Of a DNA stretch of 64,000 nucleotides, positions 1-7,432 are shown piece by piece; the first letter of the stretch is position 1; each line of letters opens with the position of its first letter. Under the pieces are notes generated by a model. It was given only the letters and a program-made list of their open reading frames with translations. It was not told where the DNA came from and searched no databases. The translations under genes were made by a program, and so were the position numbers. The stretch comes from DASXBJ01 sp036491755 (GTDB lineage Bacteria; Chloroflexota; Dormibacteria; Dormibacterales; Dormibacteraceae), in the NCBI GenBank assembly GCA_036491755.1, contig DASXBJ010000106.1, forward strand, positions 1 through 64,000, in the 5' to 3' direction.

Positions 1-596
1 TTGCGCGTACGAGTCGCGGTTGCCTCGACGGAGCCGCGCGCCGGCTCGCGCATGTTGAAGGCGAGCACCGCCAGGATCAGGCCCGGCACTCCCGAGACGA
101 AGAACGCCGTGCGCCATCCGAATCGCGCCGCGATCAGGCCCCCGGCTGTGAAACCGACGGCGATGCCGAAGACCGAGCCCGCGTTCCAGATCGCAATCGC
201 ACGGCCCCGGCTGGACTTCGGAAAATGGTCGGCGAGCAGCGAGGTCCCAGCAGGGTAGTAGCTGGCCTCGCCGATCCCGAGCACAGCTCGCGAGACCAGA
301 AGCTGAGGCAAGGTCCGAGTGAAACCCGTCACCAACGTGGCAAGGCTCCACACCGCCAGGCCGAATGCGATCACCTTGCGCCGCGCTCCCCTGTCTCCCC
401 AGAAGCCGAACGGAAATGCCGCGACGGCGTAGACCAGGGTGAACGATGTTGCGACGATGCCGATCTGCGTGTCGGAGATCTTGAATTCGCTCTGGATGCT
501 CGTCGCGACTGCGGGCAGGATGAAGCGGTCGACGTAGTTGATGAAGTTGATGGAGGCCATCAGGATGAGGACGTATCGCGCATAGCCCCCCGGCAT
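1..596 (-). CDS. MFS transporter, C-terminally truncated by the window edge
   Basis: The reverse strand encodes about 198 residues without a stop before base 1, so this is the N-terminal part of a major facilitator superfamily permease in the inner membrane. The first helices are visible (NFINYVDRFILPAVA near the start), followed by the loop 2-3 signature FGFWGDRGARRKV and the GEASYYPAGTSLLADHF segment typical of spinster/anion-cation type MFS carriers. The ATG at 596 (MPGGYARYV) gives helix 1 directly; no good ribosome binding site is seen. It lies 35 nt downstream of the glutaredoxin-like gene on the same strand. Substrate unknown. Confidence 0.85.
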   Translation of the reverse strand, partial: MPGGYARYVLILMASINFINYVDRFILPAVATSIQSEFKISDTQIGIVATSFTLVYAVAAFPFGFWGDRGARRKVIAFGLAVWSLATLVTGFTRTLPQLLVSRAVLGIGEASYYPAGTSLLADHFPKSSRGRAIAIWNAGSVFGIAVGFTAGGLIAARFGWRTAFFVSGVPGLILAVLAFNMREPARGSVEATATRTR

Positions 597-630
597 CCCG
601 GTGATTATCGGGCCGCGGGTCAGGACTTGG

Positions 631-897
631 TTAGCAGCCCACCCAGCCGAACATCTGCTGCAGCTTGATGCGGTCCAGGCCGCGCACTATCGAGTTCTTG
701 CCCATGCGCAGGAGCGGCACGCGTTCACCGTCCAGCTGTTCCCATTCGCGACGAGCGGAGGGGTCGCTGCTGACGCACCGGTACTCGAACTGGACGCCCA
801 TCTCATACAGCAAGGCGGCCATCGCGGTGGACTCCAGCGATTCGTCTGACCCGTACAGGATTGCGTCGTCGGCGTTGCTGTCCATTCCTACATACAT
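631..897 (-). CDS. glutaredoxin-fold protein lacking the CxxC motif
   Basis: An 88-residue protein. The opening strand AILYGSDESLES sits where glutaredoxins carry YxxxWCPxC, so the redox cysteines are missing, but the later RVPLL (cis-Pro) turn, the following strand and the C-terminal helix fit a glutaredoxin/NrdH-like fold. The only cysteines are one mid-protein and one at the very C terminus (WVGC). The start at 897 (MYVGM) is chosen because a TAGTCT box lies exactly 7 nt upstream, which suggests a leaderless message; a longer GTG start at 975 is possible. Role unknown; thiol-redox activity in the usual way is unlikely. Confidence 0.6.
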   Translation of the reverse strand: MYVGMDSNADDAILYGSDESLESTAMAALLYEMGVQFEYRCVSSDPSARREWEQLDGERVPLLRMGKNSIVRGLDRIKLQQMFGWVGC

Positions 898-1049
898 CAA
901 CGCGAGACTAGGCCCGTTGTGGCGATAGAGCCAATCAATTGTTCTTATGCCTCGCATAGGTCTCTTCGATGGCACAACAGTTCGTCACGCGAAACCCCCG
1001 CGGGTAATATCCACGTTCGAACGGCGAGATTCACAAGAGGATTGATGCA

Positions 1050-1757
1050 ATGGCCAGTGCAAAACGCCTTCATAAGACCCGCTTCCCCGGCGAGGACACC
1101 GCCTACCGCGACGCGCGCGACAGCCTGTTGAGATCGGAGATCGAGCTTCGCCGGAACATCGAGGCAGTGGCCGCGCAGCGCCGCAAACTGCCGCTGGGTG
1201 GCGAGATCCCGACCGACTACGAGTTCAAGGGCTGGTCTCCAAAGGACGACACCATCGACACAATCCACTTCTCGGACCTTTTCGCAAGGGGCAAGGACAC
1301 GCTGTTCCTCTACAACTTCATGTTTCCGGAGTCACTCGAGAGCGACTCGCCGTGCCCCTCCTGCACCTCGATCATCGACGCGGTCGACGGCGCAGTCCCA
1401 CACGTGACCCAGCGCATCAACTTCGCGGTGGTCGCCAAAGGCCCGATCGGAAAGTTTCGCGACCATGCCCGGCGGCGCGGCTGGCGGAACAGCCTGCTCC
1501 TGTCGGCTGGGCGTAACACCTTCAAGCGCGACTACCACCTGGAGAGCCCGGAAGGCTTTCAGTTCCCCATCGCCCAGGTCTTCGTCAAGCGCAGCGGCAA
1601 GATCCGCCACTTCTGGAGCAGCGAGCTCTGGTGGGCGAAGCCTGACAAGGGACAGGACATGAGACACGTCGACTTCATGTGGCCGATGTGGAGCATCTTC
1701 GACACCACACCAGAAGGACGCGGCACGAGCTGGGGACCCGAGCTTAAGTACGGGTAG
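1050..1757 (+). CDS. DUF899 family thioredoxin-like protein
   Basis: A 235-residue cytoplasmic protein of the DUF899 (AhpC/thioredoxin-like) family. The sequence shows the family hallmarks: an N-terminal helical region with RRNIEAVAAQRRKLP, the FLYNFMFP strand, a CPSC motif at residues 102-105 in place of the thioredoxin CxxC, NFAVVAK, and a conserved C-terminal block (VDFMWPMWSIFDTTPEGRG). Family length and architecture are complete. AGAGGA is placed 7 nt before the ATG. The family is abundant in soil bacteria and its reaction is not established; a peroxiredoxin-like role is inference. It is convergent with the next gene across a perfect hairpin. Confidence 0.9.
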   Translation: MASAKRLHKTRFPGEDTAYRDARDSLLRSEIELRRNIEAVAAQRRKLPLGGEIPTDYEFKGWSPKDDTIDTIHFSDLFARGKDTLFLYNFMFPESLESDSPCPSCTSIIDAVDGAVPHVTQRINFAVVAKGPIGKFRDHARRRGWRNSLLLSAGRNTFKRDYHLESPEGFQFPIAQVFVKRSGKIRHFWSSELWWAKPDKGQDMRHVDFMWPMWSIFDTTPEGRGTSWGPELKYG

Positions 1758-1779
1758 GCAAGAGCTCCAGAAACAAATA

Positions 1780-1808
1780 GCTCGCTCAGCCCGGACGGCT
1801 GAGCGAGC
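1780..1808. terminator. perfect 12-bp hairpin between convergent genes
   Basis: Stem GCTCGCTCAGCC pairs perfectly with GGCTGAGCGAGC around a 5-nt loop, starting 23 nt after the DUF899 stop and ending 24 nt before the stop of the convergent phosphodiesterase-like gene. Only a weak T tract follows on either strand, so it is a probable bidirectional terminator or RNA-stabilising stem. Confidence 0.7.
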
Positions 1809-1832
1809 GTTCTGGGGGAGGCGTCGAGCTGA

Positions 1833-3455
1833 TTAGCCGCCGAGGGGCAGCGCTTGCGTGTGCTCGATCTGAACCGACTTGAGCAAGCTCGGGTTCAGGC
1901 CCAGCAGGTCGAGGATGGTCGGGGCGATCTGCGTGGTCTCCACCGAGGTGGTGACGACCTGGCCGGCTTCGATACCGGCGCCTGAAACGACGAGGGCCAC
2001 GTCGCGGTCCGCCGGGTTGTCGCCGCCGTGCTCGGCGATTTTGGCCTTCTTGCCGGTGTAGACGGATCCGACCTGCGCGATGCCGATCACGTCCGGCACG
2101 CGCGCGTCACCAGGTGCGACGCCTATGAACGCTGCCGCATCGGCGCCAGAGTAGATCTTGGCCAATCCCGAGCTGGTGTACGGCTTTGGCTTGCCGGTTA
2201 TGTCGTTGCCCATGCCAGAGTTGTTGAGCAGGAAGTTCTTGGCATAGGTCGTGGCCTGGGCGGACCGGTCGTTGGTCCACATCATCCAGCCGTCGTCGTC
2301 GATCGCGAATGCGACCAGCGGCTGTACTTTGGTCGGGAAGTCGGCCTTCCACTTGGCGTTGAGGGCGTCAATGATGGCCCCGTCCGAGATGCGCGTCAGA
2401 TCGGCCGGGTTGATCGGGGATTGCCCGTGCTTGGCCGAGAGGATGATCACCGTGTTCTTGTCGAGATGCCGGTCCCTGAGCGCCTGCTGCATGGCCCCGA
2501 TCTTGGCGTTGATGTAGTCGAGCGCGCTCTGGAGCAGGGCGCTCGGAGTGGCGCCGTCTGCCATATACCCGCCGGCGGGCAGCTTCTCCGCGGTGGAGAT
2601 GGTCTGGAAGTTCATGCCGAAGATCGCGGGGGTGCCGACAGCGGTCTTGCCGCTGTGGTCGAAGCCGTTGATCTCGTTGATGACGGCCTGGACCTTGAAG
2701 CTGTCGTACATCTGGGTCAGGCCGTTGTCAGTCGTCCAGTCGTTGCCGGCGACCGAGGCCTGGCTGTTGATCTCGGGCGCGAACAGGTCCTGGATGCCCT
2801 GCGTGGCGCCACCGAGGACCTCGTAGGCGACGTGCTTGTCCGACCACGCCGTGCGCAGCCCGGCGGCTCGCGCGACTTCAAAGATGGTGTTCACCTTGAT
2901 GTACTGGTCCGGGTAGACCGGCTTGCATGTGGTCGGGTCGACCGGGAGCTGGGCGGTGTCGATCAGGCTCTTCGCGTTACCTGTCATCTGCAGGATGCTG
3001 CCGGGGAGACCGGCCAGACCCTGTCCCGCGTCAAGCGCGAGCGGATTCTTGTCCAGCTGCTCGAAGTAGGTCACCTCGACGCCCGGCGCAACGCCGGCGC
3101 AGCTCGTGGTGCCCGCGGGCAACAGCGCGTGGTTGTAGCTGTCGTCGTAGTAGATCCCGGTCGAGCTCGGGTTGCCTCCGGTCACCTGCGCGACCATGCC
3201 TGGGAACGAGTCGCTCGGAAACGGCGTCTGGGCGTTCGTGAACTCAACGCCGTTGCCCACCAGCCGGGCCAGCGCCGAACCTGGGTGGTTCTTCACGTAC
3301 CAGGTCAGGTCGGTCTGATGCAACCCGTCGACCGAAATCAGAAGGACGTGCTGCGTGGCGCTGCTCTTGGCGGTCGCCGGTTGCACCGCGGCAAGCCCCG
3401 CGACGAGGCCGAGGGCGCCTAACGCGCCAAGGACACGAACTCGAGCTCCGGACAT
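1833..3455 (-). CDS. secreted type I phosphodiesterase/alkaline phosphatase family protein
   Basis: A 540-residue exported metal-dependent phosphohydrolase of the alkaline phosphatase/nucleotide pyrophosphatase superfamily. The ATG at 3455 has GGGAG 8 nt upstream and opens an Arg-containing signal peptide ending near ATAKS. Metal-binding and catalytic motifs are visible: ISVDGL at the first strand, SDSFPGM with the likely nucleophile, the SDKH segment, and LSAKHGQSP where most relatives have SDHG. The C-terminal EHGGDNPADRDVALVVSGAG region supplies further metal ligands. The alternative upstream ATG at 3518 would bury the signal peptide. Exact substrate (phosphodiester, nucleotide or phospholipid) is not predictable. 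Confidence 0.85.
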   Translation of the reverse strand: MSGARVRVLGALGALGLVAGLAAVQPATAKSSATQHVLLISVDGLHQTDLTWYVKNHPGSALARLVGNGVEFTNAQTPFPSDSFPGMVAQVTGGNPSSTGIYYDDSYNHALLPAGTTSCAGVAPGVEVTYFEQLDKNPLALDAGQGLAGLPGSILQMTGNAKSLIDTAQLPVDPTTCKPVYPDQYIKVNTIFEVARAAGLRTAWSDKHVAYEVLGGATQGIQDLFAPEINSQASVAGNDWTTDNGLTQMYDSFKVQAVINEINGFDHSGKTAVGTPAIFGMNFQTISTAEKLPAGGYMADGATPSALLQSALDYINAKIGAMQQALRDRHLDKNTVIILSAKHGQSPINPADLTRISDGAIIDALNAKWKADFPTKVQPLVAFAIDDDGWMMWTNDRSAQATTYAKNFLLNNSGMGNDITGKPKPYTSSGLAKIYSGADAAAFIGVAPGDARVPDVIGIAQVGSVYTGKKAKIAEHGGDNPADRDVALVVSGAGIEAGQVVTTSVETTQIAPTILDLLGLNPSLLKSVQIEHTQALPLGG

Positions 3456-3793
3456 TCTGCGTCTCCCTTTCAACAGACGGCCTGTACCCCAGACCATCGC
3501 GGTCGGCGACGCGGTCAAACCTACGGGCTCGTTGTTATGCGCCCGGCGTTCGCGGCTTAAGGGCGGGTTATTGCGGGCTCAAGGGGTCGCTTGGGTGCGG
3601 ACACCCCACCCGGTAGAACTGCCGGCTACATCTGGTAGCCAACCCGTGGAAAGCGTTCTCCTTGTAATGGAGTGGACGCTGCCTTCGCCAGAGGTTAAAC
3701 GAAGGTTAAGAATTGGCTGCCGTCATAGAATCTGGTGGCCGCCAGGCGCGCACTTGGAGGAGTTCTCGGCCGCCGGATGAGTGGGGGTTCATC
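3456..3793. other. 338-bp intergenic region with an 11-bp-phased GGTTAA repeat
   Basis: No convincing gene is seen. It separates the divergent phosphodiesterase-like gene from a small plus-strand gene. Two GGTTAA hexamers at 3693-3698 and 3704-3709 are spaced 11 bp start to start, the pattern of OmpR-family response regulator sites. The middle part contains GC-rich short inverted repeats that match no RNA family I recognise. Confidence 0.35.
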
Positions 3794-4033
3794 GTGACAG
3801 TCGCATTCGACGAGGCCGTCATCAAGCACATCGACTCGGAGCTCCGAACCATCAAGTCGCAATACCGCGGCGCCGTCCCGGAAGAGTTCATAGATATGGC
3901 GGCTGCGGAGTCGCTCCAGCTCCTGGCTGAATCGCGCGTGCCGCAGTTCGTGCCGCTCTTCGTGGGGCGCTTCACTCGAGAGCGCATCAGGGGAATGCTG
4001 AGCGCGACCACCGAGGCAAAGACCCAGCACTAA
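3794..4033 (+). CDS. small helical protein, three-helix bundle dimerization domain type
   Basis: A 79-residue all-alpha protein. The C-terminal half (ESLQLLAESRVPQFVPLFVGRFTRERI) resembles the three-helix bundle dimerization domain found as a small stand-alone protein in Actinobacteria and relatives, with the conserved FVPLFVxRxxRxRI pattern. The GTG at 3794 is preferred because of a GGGGG run just upstream; the reading frame is open back to 3713. Function unknown; a regulatory partner or protein-interaction module is plausible from the family only. Confidence 0.65.
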   Translation: MTVAFDEAVIKHIDSELRTIKSQYRGAVPEEFIDMAAAESLQLLAESRVPQFVPLFVGRFTRERIRGMLSATTEAKTQH

Positions 4034-4074
4034 CAGGCGCCGTCTTTGGGTCTATCGCCGTTAAGGTTGTTGCA

Positions 4075-4263
4075 GTGGCCAGAACACGGCGGCCGAGGGC
4101 GATTTCGGATGATGATGGCCCCGCAGCCGAACCCGCTCTGTCCATCCTGGAATCACCGATGCTCTCGATCCTTCCCCCGGACCCAACCGACGAGGAGATC
4201 GACCAGGCTCTGGACTTCCTATATGCCGAGGCAGATACAGAGGACGGCTCGGAAGACGCCTGA
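4075..4263 (+). CDS. small acidic hypothetical protein (62 aa)
   Basis: A short open frame with GC-rich third positions like its neighbours. The product has a basic N terminus (ARTRRPR) and a very acidic C-terminal half with PTDEEIDQALDFLYAEAD. It matches no family I recognise. The GTG start has a TAAGGT box exactly 7 nt upstream, consistent with a leaderless transcript, which is the main reason to treat it as a gene. It sits between the three-helix protein and the RNA helicase on the same strand. It could still be a chance frame. Confidence 0.4.
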   Translation: MARTRRPRAISDDDGPAAEPALSILESPMLSILPPDPTDEEIDQALDFLYAEADTEDGSEDA

Positions 4264-4399
4264 GTAGGGCCGCGCGACCTCGACGGTGCGGCGCGACGGC
4301 GCGTACCCCGACTGCGAGAGGCCGCCTCGGCCGAATTTCAAGCGTCCCGATCTGCGATGCGCTGATCGTCCCGCGGTTACTTCCCGTAGCCTGAGGCCG

Positions 4400-6145
4400 G
4401 TGACCACGTTTGTAGAGCTCGGCCTGTCGGCCGGGACTCTCGCGGTGATCGTCGACCAGGGCTTCGAGGTGCCCACCCCGGTCCAGGAGCAAACGATTCC
4501 AGCCCTGCTCGCCGGCCGCGACGTGATCGCGCAGGCGCCGACCGGCACAGGCAAGACCGCAGCCTACGGGCTGCCGATCGTGGAGCGACTCGATGAGTCG
4601 CGGCTGGTGCCCCAAGCCCTCGTCCTTGTACCGACGCGGGAGCTCGCGATGCAGGTGGCCGAGGCGCTGCACGGCATGGGCCAGCACAGGCAGATGGTCA
4701 CGCTGCCGATCTACGGCGGCCAGCCTTACGACCGGCAATTTCGCGCTTTGAAGCGGGGTGTCCAGGTGGTGGTGGCGACGCCAGGCCGCCTGATCGATCA
4801 CCTGGAGCGCAAGACCCTGGATCTGCGGACGATCGGCACCGTCGTCCTTGATGAGGCGGACGAGATGCTGAACATGGGCTTCGTCGAGGACATCGAGAAG
4901 ATCCTTTTGGCCGTGCCCAGGGAGCACCAGACGGCGCTGTTCTCAGCCACCCTCCCGGCACGCATCCTCAAGCTGGCCGGCCAATACCTGAAGAACCCGC
5001 AGAGGGTCAGCGTCGCCGCGCGAGAAGCCGTCGCGCCGCGAGTCCGGCAGGTCTACTACGAGGTTCCGTGGCGCGACAAGGCGGACGCACTGGCACGAGT
5101 GCTCGACTACGAAAAGCCCGACTCGGCGATCGTCTTCGTCAGAACCAAGCGTGACGCCGATGTGGTGGCCGAGCAGCTCAATGCCGCGGGCTACATTGCG
5201 CAGGCCATCCACGGCGACATCAACCAGGCGCAGCGCGAAAGGGTCCTCGAACGCTTTCGCGGCGGCCACACGCAGCTGTTGGTCGGTACGGATGTGGCTG
5301 CAAGAGGTCTCGACATCCCCGACGTCACCCACATCATCAATTACGACCTCCCGACGGACGCCGAGTCGTACGTGCACCGCATCGGTCGCACAGGTCGCGC
5401 GGGGCAGTCGGGCGAGGCGCTGACGCTGGTCACACCCGGAGAGCGGCGTCAGCTGAGCTTGATCGAGCACGGCATCCACCGCAAGATCCAACCTCTGCGC
5501 CTGCCGACGGACGCCCAGATCGCCGAGCGCCGGCGGACCGCATTCCGCGATGAGGTATTGAAGATTCTTGATGCAGGCGAGCTCGACCCGTTCATCGAGA
5601 TGGTCACCGACCTCGCCTCTTCCCGAGACATCGCCGAGGTAGCAGCCGCGGCGTTGAAGATGGCCGCTCATAAGGTGCAGCCTCCCACCCGGCATCGGGC
5701 CGCACCGGCGTCGACGCCGGTGGCGCCTCGCTTAAGCGGGCCACCGTCGCCGTCCAGGCGGCGTGATGCCAAAGCCGAGCCCAGGCGTGTGGACTCCGAG
5801 ATGACGCGCCTTTTCTTGCGAGTCGGCAAGAAGCACGGCGTGCGCCCCGCCGACGTGGTCGGTGCGATCGCCAACGAGGCGGGGCTCAGCGGCGACGACA
5901 TCGGCGATATCGACCTGTATGACACGTTCGCATTCGTCGAGGTACCGGCCGCCAGCGCACTGGCGGTCGAGGCGGCTCTGAACAAGACGCAGATTCGCGG
6001 CCGTCCGCCACGGGCGAGCATTGCGGTGCCCAGGGACGGCGCGGATGGAAAGAACGGTCATCGCGGGCGGCCGTTGGGCGATGCCAAGCGCCCGGATCGG
6101 CCCCATCGACGGCTCGACAGGCCCGCGAGGTCCAGCGGCCGTTAG
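4400..6145 (+). CDS. deaD: DEAD-box ATP-dependent RNA helicase (DeaD/CsdA type)
   Basis: A 581-residue helicase that unwinds structured RNA in ribosome assembly, mRNA decay or cold adaptation. Motifs occur in order: Q motif (FEVPTPVQEQTIP), Walker A APTGTGKT, PTREL, TPGRL, the DEAD box in VLDEADEML, SAT, then the second RecA domain with VGTDVAARGLDIPD and HRIGRTGRAG. The C terminus (about residues 465-540, FLRVGKKHGVRPADVVGAI) is a DbpA-type RNA-binding domain, followed by a basic tail. GTG at 4400 starts just before the Q-motif helix and has TAGCCT 7 nt upstream (leaderless pattern); the frame extends upstream to 4286 but lacks family similarity there. Confidence 0.93.
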   Translation: MTTFVELGLSAGTLAVIVDQGFEVPTPVQEQTIPALLAGRDVIAQAPTGTGKTAAYGLPIVERLDESRLVPQALVLVPTRELAMQVAEALHGMGQHRQMVTLPIYGGQPYDRQFRALKRGVQVVVATPGRLIDHLERKTLDLRTIGTVVLDEADEMLNMGFVEDIEKILLAVPREHQTALFSATLPARILKLAGQYLKNPQRVSVAAREAVAPRVRQVYYEVPWRDKADALARVLDYEKPDSAIVFVRTKRDADVVAEQLNAAGYIAQAIHGDINQAQRERVLERFRGGHTQLLVGTDVAARGLDIPDVTHIINYDLPTDAESYVHRIGRTGRAGQSGEALTLVTPGERRQLSLIEHGIHRKIQPLRLPTDAQIAERRRTAFRDEVLKILDAGELDPFIEMVTDLASSRDIAEVAAAALKMAAHKVQPPTRHRAAPASTPVAPRLSGPPSPSRRRDAKAEPRRVDSEMTRLFLRVGKKHGVRPADVVGAIANEAGLSGDDIGDIDLYDTFAFVEVPAASALAVEAALNKTQIRGRPPRASIAVPRDGADGKNGHRGRPLGDAKRPDRPHRRLDRPARSSGR

Positions 6146-6150
6146 CGATT

Positions 6151-6178
6151 GGCGGCCCGGGTCACGCCCCGGGCCGCC
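6151..6178. terminator. perfect 11-bp hairpin between convergent genes
   Basis: GGCGGCCCGGG pairs with CCCGGGCCGCC around a 6-nt loop, beginning 5 nt after the helicase stop and ending 9 nt before the stop of the convergent gene. No T tract follows. It probably serves both genes as a terminator or 3-prime stabiliser. Confidence 0.65.
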
Positions 6179-6187
6179 AGCGATTGC

Positions 6188-7294
6188 CTAGTCGCCGGAG
6201 TTCTGAGAGTCCCCGGTGGTCTGAATCGTTGGGACGAACACCATCCCGGTGGTCTTGGTGAAGCCGATGGCGAGCGGGGTGATCAGCCCGGTCGTCGGGT
6301 TCACGGTTCCAACGAAGTTGGTGACACCCGAGTCATTCGGCGCTTGGGTGTAGATGGAACCGGCCGCGAATGCCGTGTCCTTGGAGATCCAGTATGTCGT
6401 TCCGCCGGCGTCGACCACGAGCAGCCTGCCCATGCCGGACGGGTAGACGGTGTCGTCGGGCTGCGTGCCGACGGTCAGGGCGGCGACCGGGGTGTTGGTG
6501 GTCCCAGGGTTGCTGATCGTGACGAGCAGCGAGTCGCCCTGGGAAACGAGAACCAGGTTGCCCTTGCCGTCCGTCGACAGCGAGTCGGGGTCGGACAGGT
6601 TCAGGGTGGTCGCGGCGCCAGTGTTCGTGTTCGTCGCCGCCGCGTTGCCCTTCAGCACCGATGTGAGGGTGATCGTGTGGTCGGGGTTGAGGGTGATCTG
6701 GTCGACGGCGTCGTTGGTGTTGACACCACTCGCGTCAAGGTTCACGGGGTTGGACGCGGCCACGAATGCCTTGCCGCCAAGGAAGTAGAGGTCATCGTAG
6801 CCACCCCCGTGCGGGGCCGGCGGGAACGTGTAGCTCGTGACAGCGTCGGTCTTGGTGTTGATGGTCGCGAACTGCGCGTTGCCATCCTCGTTCGAGGTGG
6901 TCCAGATCACATGGTCGGCGGGATTCACGCGCATCCCGTCGCTGTGGCCCGGAACCTGCCAGCTCTTCAGCCAGTCTCCTTCCATGTTGTATTCGACGAC
7001 TGTGCTGAATTGCCCGGCTCCGCCTGTTTTCGACGTCACGTTCTGGTAGTCGATGAACACGTGTGCGCCGTCTACCACGGCGCTGTCAGGATTCGACACC
7101 TTCTGCGCTGCGGTGGCAGTCGTGAACACCGATACGTGGTAGCCGGGAACGGCGACCACGGCGAGCCGGCCGTCGAACGAATCGGCGGGATGGAAGCCGA
7201 TGGCGCCGCGGGCGTTGAATAACACGGCAAGAGCCATCAGCGCGGCCAGTCCGGCGATTGCGATGCCGGTGCGGACGGTTACCGATCTGATCAA
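6188..7294 (-). CDS. secreted hypothetical protein, beta-propeller-like
   Basis: A 368-residue exported protein. A TTG start with AGGAGGAGG 8 nt upstream opens a signal peptide or single N-terminal helix (about residues 8-28). The rest is rich in Val, Thr, Gly and Asn with repeated strands of the type DHVIWTTSNEDG, KAFVAASNP, GNLVLVSQGDS and GRLLVVDAGG, which look like successive blades of a beta-propeller (SMP-30/NHL-like). I cannot assign a family or ligand. It lies behind the shared hairpin with the helicase gene and is probably monocistronic. Confidence 0.75.
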   Translation of the reverse strand: MIRSVTVRTGIAIAGLAALMALAVLFNARGAIGFHPADSFDGRLAVVAVPGYHVSVFTTATAAQKVSNPDSAVVDGAHVFIDYQNVTSKTGGAGQFSTVVEYNMEGDWLKSWQVPGHSDGMRVNPADHVIWTTSNEDGNAQFATINTKTDAVTSYTFPPAPHGGGYDDLYFLGGKAFVAASNPVNLDASGVNTNDAVDQITLNPDHTITLTSVLKGNAAATNTNTGAATTLNLSDPDSLSTDGKGNLVLVSQGDSLLVTISNPGTTNTPVAALTVGTQPDDTVYPSGMGRLLVVDAGGTTYWISKDTAFAAGSIYTQAPNDSGVTNFVGTVNPTTGLITPLAIGFTKTTGMVFVPTIQTTGDSQNSGD

Positions 7295-7432
7295 GGCGAA
7301 GACCTCCTCCTGTACCCGAGCCTGAAAAGAATCAAGTTAGATCGCGATGGTTAAGGGCCGATGCAGGCCAGGCGAACGAACGGTTACGCGGCCCGCGATG
7401 CCATTCAGCGCGGCCAGACGCCATAGAGGTCG

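Noticed and set aside
2028..3422. Long open frame (464 codons) on the plus strand
   Set aside because: It lies antisense to the secreted phosphodiesterase-like gene, has no family pattern and is rich in Arg, Gly, Asp and Val as expected for a shadow frame in GC-rich DNA.
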